Positions 1-9,019 of a DNA stretch of 64,000 bases are shown here, piece after piece. Under the pieces are notes generated by a model. That model was given only the letters and a program-made list of their open reading frames with translations. It was not told the DNA's origin and did not search any database. The position numbers and the translations under genes are program-made. This DNA comes from Diaphorobacter sp. HDW4B (GTDB taxonomy: Bacteria; Pseudomonadota; Gammaproteobacteria; Burkholderiales; Burkholderiaceae_C). How positions within the stretch are numbered: position 1 is the stretch's first letter; each line of letters begins with the position of its first letter. The DNA is taken from NCBI RefSeq assembly GCF_011305535.1, contig NZ_CP049906.1, positions 682,001 to 746,000 of the forward strand. The letters are read 5' to 3'.

Positions 1-179
1 CGGGGCGGTTGCTCCTTCGGCGTCAGCCCAAGGGCTGATCTCTCCCGACGATGCGTCAGCTCTCGCTGATCGCAAGCACTCGCCGACGAAGGTGTCAGCG
101 AGTGGGCGGATTATGCCTGTTGCCAAAGGCTTTGCAAGCGGAATGCCAGTGAAGACGATGAGCCCGTCACGCACGTTGC

Positions 180-422
180 CTTGTCCGGCGTCGCCTGGGC
201 GGCGGCGGCCTGCCCCATGAACTGCTGCAGTTGCTGACGCAATTCAACGCCTTGCTTGATCGTCTGGCCGATGCATACCGGCAACTGGAGTCATTCAACG
301 CCGACGCGGCCCATGAACTGAACACGCCTCTTGCGACGTTGATTTCCGGCTCGGAAGTGGTTCTGCGAAAACCCCGCACGGTGAACGAAGCATGGTCAAA
401 ACTGCCGCTCAAGACGCAATGA
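180..422 (+). pseudogene. Fragment of a sensor histidine kinase (HAMP-end plus H-box)
   Basis: The frame reads a HAMP-like end (LLTQFNALLDRL) followed by the histidine-kinase phosphoacceptor box with sequence AAHELNTPLATL, as in heavy-metal/EnvZ-type sensor kinases. The expected sequence breaks off around position 390 and the frame ends in unrelated residues at 422; no ATP-binding domain follows and no sensor or membrane part precedes it. An intact kinase would need 400 or more residues, so this is a decayed relic. The His of the H-box is present, but the protein cannot be functional. Recognition of the H-box is firm; the exact limits of the relic are approximate. Confidence 0.6.
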
Positions 423-872
423 TGCCGCCCGCTGGGTGGTTGTAGATTGCACCGGATACAGCCCTTGAGACTCGCGTGGGAGGAATCCCCTACGGCTGCA
501 GCTCGCATCAGCAAGAGTCGCAAGCAGGCATGGTTTCATTTGCAGCGAGTATTTGGTCAGACGCCCCGAAAACCAGCTCGCAAGCGCATCACCCTCGCCC
601 ATGAGAGCCATGTGTCATTCGATCGGACGTATCGGGACTGAGGCTGGAACCTGGCGGTGACGCTCAGCGCTTCCGAGCATACCTCCGTGACCATGAGGCG
701 GTGTTTTCGAGGCCGCAGCGCCCGTCTGTTGTTGCCTGAACCCGCATACGCCCCCCTTACTCCGTGAAGAACTCAGCGATTTTGCACATTTTTGGAACTG
801 CAGCAGCGCTCGCGTTACTCACTGTCTGACCCTCATTTTCTTCAACCGCAAGCACGTAGGAGCACAAACGAC
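423..872. other. Gene-poor stretch between kinase relic and first intact gene
   Basis: I see no convincing gene here; the short open frames have no recognisable motif. Just ahead of the next gene there is GGAACT at 794-799 followed after 15 bases by TTACTCA (815-821). This faintly resembles a HrpL-type promoter (GGAACC-N15/16-CCACNNA), with several mismatches. It is noted only as a weak signal. Confidence 0.3.
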
Positions 873-1178
873 ATGAAGCCGCAGAATCGTTCTGAACAGA
901 CGTTGCAGGAAGCGCGCCAGGCCATCCAAGCTGCGCGCCGGACCCTGGAAGCCGTGGCCGATGCCCGCGCACAGGGAGGCGCATCGGGCTCGCCCGAGGA
1001 ACTGTGTGCGCATCTGGAAAGCCAGTTGAGTGCCGACGACATTGCCCAGGTGGAAGCCAGAGTGCAGGAAGAAGTTGCACGCATCCGTGACGACATCAAG
1101 GCGCGCCAAATGCACAGCAGCAAGCCGACAGCCGGAGCCTCCACACTCGCAGCACGCCGTACACGCCAAATAATCTGA
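873..1178 (+). CDS. Small helical protein of unknown function
   Basis: This is a 101-residue protein if it starts at the ATG at 873, which has AGGAG about ten bases upstream; an upstream in-frame start at 792 lacks such a site. The sequence is Ala/Glu/Arg-rich and looks mostly helical (residues about 8-35 and 48-80), with no signal peptide or membrane segment. It is followed after 44 bases by a second unrecognised gene on the same strand, so the two are probably co-transcribed. A small acidic helical protein next to a larger Ser/Thr-rich protein without a signal peptide would fit a secretion chaperone and its client, but no sequence motif proves this. I do not recognise the family. Confidence 0.5.
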   Translation: MKPQNRSEQTLQEARQAIQAARRTLEAVADARAQGGASGSPEELCAHLESQLSADDIAQVEARVQEEVARIRDDIKARQMHSSKPTAGASTLAARRTRQII

Positions 1179-1222
1179 ACGCATAGTGCCACGCATCGCC
1201 CCCGCACAAGGAACCCTTCACC

Positions 1223-2107
1223 ATGAACATCAATACGCCCTCGCTGGGAACCCTTCAGCCCATCTCCTCCGTTGGCAGCGCCAACACGACTGGCAGCGTT
1301 GACCACATACGCGATCAACTGTTCAATCAGCGCATGGAAGAGACGCTGAAGACGGCGCTCGATTCGCTGCAGACCAACGTGGACATGGCCACCAACGCAA
1401 GCTCCGACGGCACCGTGATCGACGAGCGTCTGGCCAACTTCTGGAACAATTTCAGCGATGAGGATGAGAGCGGCAACAGCCTCGGGCAGATGTTTTCTAC
1501 CCAGAAGGATGCGCTGACTTATGTGAAGCAAGCCAGCCTCACGCATCTCGCTCAGGGCGTGAGCGACCTGCACCGCGAAATCAAGAGCATGCCCGCAGGC
1601 GCGGAGCGCGACAAGGCGATGGCGCGCCTCGACGAATTCGACGCGACTAGCAAGCAGGCGATCCAGAATGACTACGCCGCCGGTGTCAAGGACGCAAACA
1701 AAATGCCCCGAGGTCACTACTTCGCCTCATTCCACGCGCCGAACTATGAAGCACTGAAATCCCCGCCTGCCTCCGGGTCCCGTATTGACGCCATTGGTCT
1801 GCTGGAGGAAGACGATGAAGAAGTGCAATTGCTGCCCCGCAGACAGTTGCCGCGGGTGGAAGAGCCCGGTGACGACGATGACAACATCACATTCGGCCCG
1901 AACATCGGCACTGGCCTTCCGCGCAATCAATTCGAAGCCAACCCTCGCGCCAACCCGCGAGGGCTTCGCACGATGGAGGAAACGCCAGAAGATCGTGGCG
2001 AGCCCTCCGTCACTGCATTCTCGATGACTCCGCGCAACGAGCTGTTCGCGGAATTGGAGCTACAGACCGAACTGGTGAACCAATTGCAAGCCCGCCTGCA
2101 ACGCTGA
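1223..2107 (+). CDS. Unrecognised 294-residue protein, possibly a secreted effector-like protein
   Basis: The gene starts at an ATG preceded by an AAGGA-like site and lies 44 bases downstream of the small helical gene. The first 30 residues are rich in Ser, Thr, Asn and Gly with no hydrophobic signal peptide. Residues about 35-165 look helical, residues about 190-230 hold a strongly acidic stretch (LLEEDDEEVQLL), and the C-terminus (EAELELQTELVNQ-like) resembles a short coiled coil. There are no membrane segments or catalytic motifs I recognise. The flexible polar N-terminus and small neighbour would suit a type III secretion client, but no secretion genes are present in this window, so that remains speculation. 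Confidence 0.5.
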   Translation: MNINTPSLGTLQPISSVGSANTTGSVDHIRDQLFNQRMEETLKTALDSLQTNVDMATNASSDGTVIDERLANFWNNFSDEDESGNSLGQMFSTQKDALTYVKQASLTHLAQGVSDLHREIKSMPAGAERDKAMARLDEFDATSKQAIQNDYAAGVKDANKMPRGHYFASFHAPNYEALKSPPASGSRIDAIGLLEEDDEEVQLLPRRQLPRVEEPGDDDDNITFGPNIGTGLPRNQFEANPRANPRGLRTMEETPEDRGEPSVTAFSMTPRNELFAELELQTELVNQLQARLQR

Positions 2108-2514
2108 AGACCTCCCGACTCGGCCCGGGCTCTCATTCTTCGCTGGCTAGACTGTGTACGGCGGCACGCAATGTGCATTGCGCTAGCTTATGCAAGGCGT
2201 GGGCTTTGCATGGGCTGGTGCAATGAGCCGGTGCTGAAAGAATTGGGAGCATGAGGACTTTGTCTCCATGCGCCCCTTGCTGTTGGGAATGACACGTTTC
2301 GGGGAAGTTGGAGGATGACCGCTCCTGACCGGGAGTTCCAGTTCGCTTGCGCTCTGGCAATCTGCCACAGCCCTGCGCCGATTTCGAATAATTGGCTACG
2401 CATCCACCTCGCCACATCACCCCAACGCTCAATATCAAGCCGTTGCCCATGCGATTGCCCGCATCGTCGTCCAGTTATGCAACGAAGACACATCACTTCG
2501 AGAGTTCAGGCAAT
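2108..2514. other. Intergenic region between convergent genes, nothing recognised
   Basis: About 400 bases lie between the end of a rightward gene and the end of the leftward di-heme protein gene. Several open frames cross it, but all have arbitrary composition and no motif. I see no clear terminator, repeat or RNA gene. Confidence 0.3.
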
Positions 2515-3738
2515 TCAATTCGTACCGGGAGCAGCGTACGCCGCATTACTCACGAAACCCGTGTCCGTGAGCGTCTTGAGAAACGCCACGAGGTCCGCCT
2601 TCTCGTCACCCGACAGCATGATTTTCGAGATGCGTTCGTCCTTGTAGGGGTTGAGCCTTCCGTCACCCGCATACAGGCCGTTGCCGACGTTGCGGCCACC
2701 GGCGGCGTAGAAGTCGAGCACGGCTTCGAGCGTGCCGATGCTGCCGTCGTGCATGTACGGTGCGGTGAGCTCGATGTTGCGCAGGCTGGCAGCGCGGAAC
2801 TTGCCCATGTCCTGCGCCTGTTTCGTGACTTCATAGACGCCGCGATTGGGCTCGGGATATGCGCCGGTTCCGCCGATGTTGAACAGCCCGGTGTTGTGAA
2901 ACGATGGATCGCTCTGCACGCTGGTTGCGGTGCTGAATTGGTCGTTGAAATTGGGGCTGCCGTGGCATTGCGCGCACTTGGCTTGATCGCTGAAGAACAG
3001 TTTCATGCCACGCGCTTCCTGGGCGCTCAGTGTGATTTTTCCCGCCACCGATTGGTCGTAGCGGCTGTCCGCTGAAATCAGCGTGCGCTCGAAGGCGGCA
3101 ATGGCCTTGATGATGTTGTCCCAACTCACCGGATCCGACTCGCCCGAGAACGCCGCCTTGAAGCGGCTCGCATAGCGGGTGTCCGCCTGAAAGCGCGACA
3201 GGACTTCGGCGCGGTTGCTGTCATTGACGCCCAACTCCACTGGGTTGGTTCCAAAGATCGGCTTGAGCATCTGGTGCTCCAGCGTGCGTTCGTCCGGATG
3301 GGCCCAGGTGAACGTGGTGTTCCATGCCACATTGGCCAGTGGCTGGGCGTTGCGCGGATGTACCTCGCCCGTTGACCCACGTGACAGTGATCGGTTGTCG
3401 GTGAAGGCACTCTCCTGCGTATGGCAACTCGCGCAGGACTGCGTGGCGTTTCCCGACAGGCGCACGTCGTGGAACAGCGCGCGGCCCAACTCGACTTTGG
3501 CAGTGCTCATGGGGTTGTCTGCAGGCACTGCGGGAGCCGTGAATCCGGGTGGAAGTTTCCATTGCCACACGGCGGCTTCGGGCGTCGTGCTGTCCGGCGT
3601 TGTCGTCGCTGCCGACGAGCCGCCCCCTCCGCAGGCTTGCACGCCAAGCGCAACCAGCAGCGCGGCCATCAGGAGGTGCGCTGAGCGAGGCTGGCTCGTG
3701 CGATGGGGTTGATCTATCTCGTGGGTTGGGATGCGCAT
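2515..3738 (-). CDS. Di-heme cytochrome c peroxidase/MauG-family lipoprotein (MbnH-like)
   Basis: This 407-residue protein has a lipobox (LGVQACGGG, Cys 36), so it is probably a membrane-anchored periplasmic protein. Two c-type heme sites are visible, CASCH at 102-106 and CAQCH at 255-259, with a later MHDGS around 329-333, the layout of bacterial di-heme peroxidases and MauG. The N-terminal region around WQWKLPPGF and the spacing most resemble the MbnH branch (MXAN_0977 type), whose known members oxidise a tryptophan of a partner protein (MbnP). No MbnP-like gene is adjacent; the divergent neighbour is a beta-propeller lipoprotein. The alternative is an ordinary hydrogen peroxide-detoxifying CcpA; the family level is secure, the branch less so. 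Confidence 0.75.
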   Translation of the reverse strand: MRIPTHEIDQPHRTSQPRSAHLLMAALLVALGVQACGGGGSSAATTTPDSTTPEAAVWQWKLPPGFTAPAVPADNPMSTAKVELGRALFHDVRLSGNATQSCASCHTQESAFTDNRSLSRGSTGEVHPRNAQPLANVAWNTTFTWAHPDERTLEHQMLKPIFGTNPVELGVNDSNRAEVLSRFQADTRYASRFKAAFSGESDPVSWDNIIKAIAAFERTLISADSRYDQSVAGKITLSAQEARGMKLFFSDQAKCAQCHGSPNFNDQFSTATSVQSDPSFHNTGLFNIGGTGAYPEPNRGVYEVTKQAQDMGKFRAASLRNIELTAPYMHDGSIGTLEAVLDFYAAGGRNVGNGLYAGDGRLNPYKDERISKIMLSGDEKADLVAFLKTLTDTGFVSNAAYAAPGTN

Positions 3739-3746
3739 AGGACGAG

Positions 3747-3775
3747 AATGTTAACCCGCTATTCCAAAATATAAT
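3747..3775 (+). promoter_or_regulatory. Putative sigma-70 promoter of the beta-propeller lipoprotein gene
   Basis: A perfect TATAAT lies at 3770-3775 in an unusually AT-rich patch, about 35 bases ahead of the rightward ATG at 3811. The matching -35 hexamer (around 3747-3752, AATGTT) is poor, so an activator may be needed. The same 72-base gap must also hold the promoter of the leftward di-heme gene. Confidence 0.4.
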
Positions 3776-3810
3776 AGCGATTCACTCATCTCACAACACA
3801 CGAAGAGACT

Positions 3811-4758
3811 ATGAAATCAATCACTGCCACCCTGAGCGGTTCGCGTTGGACTTCCGGCATGCGTCGCATGCTGCTGATCGGCACCGCCTGTGCTGCTGTC
3901 GCCTTGTCTGCCTGCGGCGGTGGAGGCAGTGATACGGATCGCGGACCGACCACGCTGAGCGTGTCCGCCGAGCTCAACGGTCTGTATTGGGACAAGTCGG
4001 AAAGCCGCCTGTTTTTGACCGACGATGCAGCCAACAACATTCGCGCGTGGGACGGCGGCACCCAATTCACGCAGTACGCGGCATTGCCAACGGCACCCAC
4101 CAGCGGCGCGACGCTGGGCCAGCTCACACGCACCACGGATGGCACGCTTTACGTGACACGCTTTGGCTTCGGCACCGATGGCTCCGTGGTCGGTGCACCC
4201 AAGACCGGCAATGCCTACAACCTGAGCGGAACAGACAAGCTTCGCCGACGCATCGGCATCACCACCACGCCCGACGGTGCACTGCTGGACGGCTGGTTCA
4301 TCAAGGGTGGATCAGGCGCGGTAAGCGAACTGAAGCTGAGCGGCACCACCGCCAGCGAGCGCGAACTCATCACCGGACTTGGCAAACCCGTGGGCCTGGC
4401 CGTGGTGGGCGACACGATCTATGTGAGCGACCAAAATACGGGCAACGTGCTTTCCTACTCGCTTGCCAAAGTACGTGCCACACCCGCAACGCTTGCAGAT
4501 GGCAAGGTGATTGCCACGTTCACCACGCTCGACGGCATCGACCTGATGACTGCCGCTTCGGACGGTACTTTGTTCTTCGGCGGCTCGGGCGGCAAGCTGT
4601 TCCGCATCAGCCCCAAGGGCGAAACCAGCGTCGTTGCCAGCGGCTGGCCCAAGATCAAGGGCGTGGCGTATGACGAAAACCATCGCCGACTGTTTGTGGC
4701 GGTAGGTGCGGCCGACGCCAAAAGCCAGCCGAGCGTGCGCATTGTTCCTATTGATTGA
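3811..4758 (+). CDS. SMP-30/gluconolactonase-like beta-propeller lipoprotein
   Basis: The 315-residue product begins with a lipoprotein signal (lipobox LSACGGGG near residue 36) and continues as repeated beta-propeller blades of the SMP-30/NHL type, for example GLYWDKSESRLFLTDD, GDTIYVSDQNTGNVLSY and GVAYDENHRRLFVAVG. It is therefore a cell-envelope protein, either a lactonase-like enzyme or a binding platform; I cannot point to the full metal-ligand set of a true gluconolactonase. It is transcribed divergently from the di-heme protein across 72 bases and is followed by a strong terminator, so it is a single-gene unit. Shared regulation with the di-heme protein and a role as its partner are possible but unproven. 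Confidence 0.7.
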   Translation: MKSITATLSGSRWTSGMRRMLLIGTACAAVALSACGGGGSDTDRGPTTLSVSAELNGLYWDKSESRLFLTDDAANNIRAWDGGTQFTQYAALPTAPTSGATLGQLTRTTDGTLYVTRFGFGTDGSVVGAPKTGNAYNLSGTDKLRRRIGITTTPDGALLDGWFIKGGSGAVSELKLSGTTASERELITGLGKPVGLAVVGDTIYVSDQNTGNVLSYSLAKVRATPATLADGKVIATFTTLDGIDLMTAASDGTLFFGGSGGKLFRISPKGETSVVASGWPKIKGVAYDENHRRLFVAVGAADAKSQPSVRIVPID

Positions 4759-4844
4759 AGAAGGAATCGCTGGGGGCTTTGTGCAGATCCCGTGGTTGGG
4801 AGCAAAGCGCCACAACGGGCTTTTTCGCGCATTTTGAACAGTGA

Positions 4845-4883
4845 TGAGCCTTCCGCCTTTAGATGCGGAAGGCTCACTTTTTT
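4845..4883 (+). terminator. Rho-independent terminator
   Basis: A perfect 12-base-pair stem (TGAGCCTTCCGC at 4845-4856 with its complement at 4865-4876) surrounds an 8-base loop and is followed by CTTTTTT. It ends the rightward beta-propeller transcript and lies just beyond the end of the leftward SGNH gene. Confidence 0.9.
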
Positions 4884-4921
4884 GAGCCCACATATCCCAG
4901 CGTTTGGAGAGCTTGGTTGCG

Positions 4922-7900
4922 TCAGCCCTGGTGCTGTCGCCTGCTTACCGCAGCCTTGCCGCCCCATGCGAGGAACATCGCCAACAAGGCCAGCGCCCAT
5001 GGCGAAAGCGAAGGCACTGCCACCGCATTGGGAGTGACCGTGGTAGCGACGACGCCGGGGCCGCCTGCATCCACGATGATTCCGTCGGCCTTGAGGTCGT
5101 CATCGCCCAGTCCACCGTCGGTGATGTTCAGTCGCACCGTGTTGCCATCGAACGTGGCGTCGGGAAAGACATACCAGTGGGGGGCAGCGCAGCTCGCAGC
5201 ATCCGTGCATCCGTGGCCGAGGGGTGTAGGGCCGAATTTCCAGTAGACCGACCCAGCAGGCAACGTGTTCGGGAAGGTCACCGTCACCTGCGCAGTGCTT
5301 CCGGGTGTTCCGCCTTCCAGCACGAAGTCAAACAAGCCGTGTGGGAAGCTCACATTGGCAGGTGCTTGTCCTGCTGACGACGCGGGGATGAAGGCGGCGG
5401 AGCGGAAGTTCCAACCTTCGCTGACGCCCGCAGTCGCTGTGCCTGAGGAGGTTGGTGTTTGCGCCCATGGGGCCGAGCATGAAGCCGCTGGGCCATTGGA
5501 CGCCTCGGCAACGCAGGACCAGTTGTAGGTTCCATTGGCGGATGTCACCGCAGAGGCATTGCCGACCGCGCAGAGGTTGGCGCGCGGCATGATCACGCTC
5601 GCCATGCCCTGCGCACTGCCGCACTGGGCCGTCGCTGTGGACGCGGGTGTCACGCTGAGCGAAGAAGCAGAAGCGTCTCCCGCACCGACGCTGTTGCGTA
5701 CAACGACCGTGCAGGTCACGGGCGAGCCGTTGGTCAGCCCGGAGATCACGATGGGCGAGACCGTTGCGCTGGCGCTTCGAGAGCCGCAGGTCGCGGTGAA
5801 CTCCAGCACGTCGAGATGGCCAAGATTGTCTGCTGGCGTGAAGGCCAGCTCCACCTGACCGTCACCCGCCGTCACGCTGACAATGGTGGGCGCTGCAGGG
5901 ACCAAGGTGGCTTTGGCAATCTTTTGCAGGGCGACCGCGTCGGCCGATGCAATGCCCAGATCCACCGCTGCGAGTTCGCCCGCGCCCAGAGTCGTTGGAT
6001 CGATGCCGGAGATGCGTCCAAAGTGCACGAGTGCGCTGAGATACGAGCCGTACTTGCTGGGATGAAAGTAGTCCGTGTACCAGAGGTTGAGCTTGTTCGC
6101 GTCAGGCACATACGGATCTCGCATGGCCAGACCCGACACCACTGCGCGCAGGAATGCATCGCCAACCGGGGACACGCCTTTGAAGCGGGAGTTGGCGGCG
6201 GCACGTCCGAAATATCCCGCATGAAAATCTGCGGTCATGGCTTCGAGGCCTTCGCTCGCGGAGTAGGTCGTTCCCCTGACGTTCGAGCCGTTGGGCGCGA
6301 TCAGGTCCGGACGGGCCCAAGTCTGGTAGAGATAGATGTCGGTGTGCGCATCGGCATTCGGATTGGGCTCGGGCACATTGCGCCTGGCATCGCAGGTGGC
6401 CTGCGAAGCGCCGGTGATGGCGGGGCAATCGGGGCCGAACAGTTGTGTTTCGGTGAAGGCACCACTCGCTCCTTCGTGAATCCATTGCTGGAACTTGTCC
6501 GCGTAGGCATTGAAGTACGGCAGATTCGCGTTGTGGCTGCGCCCGGGCGGCAGTGGCTCATCGCTCAAATCCTGCAACACGACCGTGGTCCATTTCTGCG
6601 AGGCGGCGTTGCCACGCAGGTCCCATCCTGCGGGATTGGAGTTCAGAAAATGGCCGCGCAAGGAAGCTGCATTGCGCGCGGAGATCGACACGTCATAGTC
6701 GAGTCCGGCTTGGTCGCTCAGCTTCTTGAAAACCCCTGGAATGCCACCCCATGGATGCGGCTCGTCTTCATTGGAGCCAGTAGCATCACGCTGCCACATG
6801 GCCATCGTCAGATCGGTGACGTTGTCCGTGTTGTAGCTCATCACGGGATCGATGCGGCCGAAGGTGTAGCTGTTGCCAAGAAAGAGAATGACCTTTTTGG
6901 CGAACGTCACATCGACCGTGCAGGCCTCGGCAATTGGCTTGGTCGTGTACAGGTTGCCTTGCAGTTGCCCACCGCAGGTGCCGCGCACGGCAACGGCATA
7001 TCCCTCATCGGGAACCACGGTGAAGCTGGCTGTCTGGCCCTGCGCCACACCCAAAGGCGTGGTGGCCGTCACGGTGCCGTGGCCTTTGCTCGTGGAGGTG
7101 ACGTTGAAGACCGGCAAGGCCGCGAAGGTGGCAACCACCGTGCAATCCGCAGCGATGGCCTCCGTGGTGTAGGTGGAGCCCGAGAGTGCGCCGCCGCAAG
7201 TGCCGCCCACCGCAGCGGAGTAGCCGGACTGTGGTGTCACGGTGAAACTGGCCTTGCTGCCATAGGTTTGCGCCTGCGGCGATGCGGGGCTGATGCTGCC
7301 ATTCGGGCCCGCCTGGGGCGTGACCATGAAGCTTTGCAGTGCGAACAGGGCCTGAACGCTGCAATCTCCATTGACTGCGGCGGTGGTGTAGGTCGTTCCA
7401 TTCAGCATTCCGCCACAGCTGCCACTCACGGATGCCGTGTATCCGGCTTGCGGCTCGACCGTGAAGGTGGCCGTTTCACCGGCGATCACGGTCAGTGGCA
7501 CGGGCGGCTGAATGCTGCCGCCGCTGCTCGCCGATGGCGTCACGGTGTGCGTTGTCTGTAGTGTGAAGCTGACATTGATGCTGCAGTCGCTCGCAAGGGC
7601 CTGCGTGGTGTAGGTTCCTGCGACCAGCGTTCCGGCGCAGGTGCCGCCAACGACGGGGGTGTAACCGGCATCCGCGTTGACGGTGAAGGACGCCGATTCG
7701 CCCTGAAAGACCGTTCGGCTTGCGGGAGTGATGCTTCCGTTGGGGCCGCTCGTTGCGCTCGCCGTGACGCTGATCTCCGGCGTCAGCGCCACCCCACGGA
7801 ATGCCGTGAGCGATGCCGCATTCGCGATCACATTGGGCGTGGCACTGAAGTTGCCGCCTGCGCCACTGTTGTCCGTGATGGAAACGAGCGTGTTCGCCCC

Positions 7901-8839
7901 ACGTATCGCGTACAGGTTCACCGTGGTGCCCGAGACCATCGCCGTCAGGCCACGGAACTCATCGCTTTCCGAACCTACCGTGCCTTTGGCGACCCAGCTT
8001 CCGGACTGCAGCGAAAATTTGGTGATGCCTTTGCTGTCGTCCGCCACATACAAGGTGTCCGCGCCAGGCGTTCCATCCAGATCGGCGAATGCAAAGCCGT
8101 AGGGGCTGGGTGTCAGCGCATCGGTCAGACCCGACAGTCGGGTCGCGGTCACTGCCGTGGCAGGCGTTCCCGATCCGATGCGGTTCACGCCCTTGAACGT
8201 GTTCGTGCCTGAATTGGACGAGTTGTAGAGCTGTCCATCCACGATGGCGACGACACGTCCGCCAGCGGGGGTAGCGGCCACGGCAGACGAAGTGCTTGCG
8301 CCGACACTTGCCGAGCGCGTGCCGTCCAGGCTGCTCGTCACCCACAGGCTGGTGCAATCTGTACTGGCAGCCCCGCGGAAATTGTTGGTGCCGGTGGCCA
8401 AGTCATTCAAGGCTGTTGACGTGTCGATCTGACCAGAGCGCGACACCACAGCGACGACGCGTGGGATGCTTGCAGCACTCACCAGATTCCCGGAAGTCAC
8501 TGCCGGATCACGACCGTAACCGGGCACCACAAGGCAGCGCTTGTCCTGCGAACGGGTGAGCCAACCTTCCGAAGTGGCAGTTCCGCCACCTGCAAACGGA
8601 TACTGCGCGCCGCTTTGGGCTTGGGGCATGGCGATGGACTGCACGCGCTCACCGCTCGGCCGATATTCATCGAGAAACACCGGATTGCCGGTTGAGGTCA
8701 GGCTGCGGCTGCCGTCCCCCACCCGGTAGACCACCAGATTGCCGGGCGCAAATGCATCGGCCCAGGTCGCAGAGCTCCAGACCGCAGGAACCACGAGAAG
8801 TGCGCTGACAAGCGCTCGCTGAAGTGCAAAGGGTCGCAT
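4922..8839 (-). CDS. Giant secreted SGNH/GDSL hydrolase with bacterial repeats and IPTL-CTERM anchor
   Basis: This is a 1305-residue exported protein. It has a signal peptide ending near ATWADAF; a propeller-like region (about 28-355); four repeats of about 72 residues of the 'bacterial repeat' kind (about 360-645: GSITPAS..., AGYTA.V.G.CGG, YTT.A...DC.V...F); an SGNH hydrolase domain (about 648-960) with the nucleophile in ILFLGNSYTFG and the DxxH box in TDYFHPSKYG; a fibronectin-III-like segment; a 'choice-of-anchor U' type domain; and a C-terminal IPTL-CTERM tail (VPSLSPWALALL, then a basic end). The Ser, Asp and His of an esterase are present, and the domain resembles the DUF4886 group. 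The substrate is unknown; it is probably a surface-attached esterase acting on extracellular polymers. It has its own promoter region upstream of 8839. Confidence 0.8.
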   Translation of the reverse strand: MRPFALQRALVSALLVVPAVWSSATWADAFAPGNLVVYRVGDGSRSLTSTGNPVFLDEYRPSGERVQSIAMPQAQSGAQYPFAGGGTATSEGWLTRSQDKRCLVVPGYGRDPAVTSGNLVSAASIPRVVAVVSRSGQIDTSTALNDLATGTNNFRGAASTDCTSLWVTSSLDGTRSASVGASTSSAVAATPAGGRVVAIVDGQLYNSSNSGTNTFKGVNRIGSGTPATAVTATRLSGLTDALTPSPYGFAFADLDGTPGADTLYVADDSKGITKFSLQSGSWVAKGTVGSESDEFRGLTAMVSGTTVNLYAIRGANTLVSITDNSGAGGNFSATPNVIANAASLTAFRGVALTPEISVTASATSGPNGSITPASRTVFQGESASFTVNADAGYTPVVGGTCAGTLVAGTYTTQALASDCSINVSFTLQTTHTVTPSASSGGSIQPPVPLTVIAGETATFTVEPQAGYTASVSGSCGGMLNGTTYTTAAVNGDCSVQALFALQSFMVTPQAGPNGSISPASPQAQTYGSKASFTVTPQSGYSAAVGGTCGGALSGSTYTTEAIAADCTVVATFAALPVFNVTSTSKGHGTVTATTPLGVAQGQTASFTVVPDEGYAVAVRGTCGGQLQGNLYTTKPIAEACTVDVTFAKKVILFLGNSYTFGRIDPVMSYNTDNVTDLTMAMWQRDATGSNEDEPHPWGGIPGVFKKLSDQAGLDYDVSISARNAASLRGHFLNSNPAGWDLRGNAASQKWTTVVLQDLSDEPLPPGRSHNANLPYFNAYADKFQQWIHEGASGAFTETQLFGPDCPAITGASQATCDARRNVPEPNPNADAHTDIYLYQTWARPDLIAPNGSNVRGTTYSASEGLEAMTADFHAGYFGRAAANSRFKGVSPVGDAFLRAVVSGLAMRDPYVPDANKLNLWYTDYFHPSKYGSYLSALVHFGRISGIDPTTLGAGELAAVDLGIASADAVALQKIAKATLVPAAPTIVSVTAGDGQVELAFTPADNLGHLDVLEFTATCGSRSASATVSPIVISGLTNGSPVTCTVVVRNSVGAGDASASSLSVTPASTATAQCGSAQGMASVIMPRANLCAVGNASAVTSANGTYNWSCVAEASNGPAASCSAPWAQTPTSSGTATAGVSEGWNFRSAAFIPASSAGQAPANVSFPHGLFDFVLEGGTPGSTAQVTVTFPNTLPAGSVYWKFGPTPLGHGCTDAASCAAPHWYVFPDATFDGNTVRLNITDGGLGDDDLKADGIIVDAGGPGVVATTVTPNAVAVPSLSPWALALLAMFLAWGGKAAVSRRQHQG

Positions 8840-8940
8840 ATTTGTCTCTTTATTTGGTATTTACCGAACCCATTGGGTGCAGCTATGACAAATGCTAAGT
8901 GCGACGCAGCCGAAAGTAAAATATGTCGAACTGTCGATCT

Positions 8941-8959
8941 GCATATGTTTTGCATATGC
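8941..8959. repeat. Small inverted repeat in the promoter region
   Basis: GCATATG and its complement CATATGC are separated by five bases, and CATATG is itself palindromic and occurs twice. It sits about 100 bases upstream of the SGNH gene in its 180-base promoter region and looks like a regulator site rather than a terminator, since no T-run follows. Confidence 0.3.
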
Positions 8960-9019
8960 ACTTGTCACATCCTTGCAGCGACTTGCGCGGACAACCCTTG
9001 ATGAAGAGAGGTCCTTGAA

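Noticed and set aside
447-641. A 64-residue frame after the kinase relic
   Set aside because: No motif, no ribosome-binding site and arbitrary composition.
842-1717. A 291-residue - strand frame over the first two genes
   Set aside because: Composition is not protein-like, and the plus-strand genes have ribosome-binding sites.
5816-7561. A 581-residue open frame on the + strand
   Set aside because: It is antisense to the SGNH gene, whose codon use, signal peptide and domains are clear; the long frame is a GC-rich shadow.
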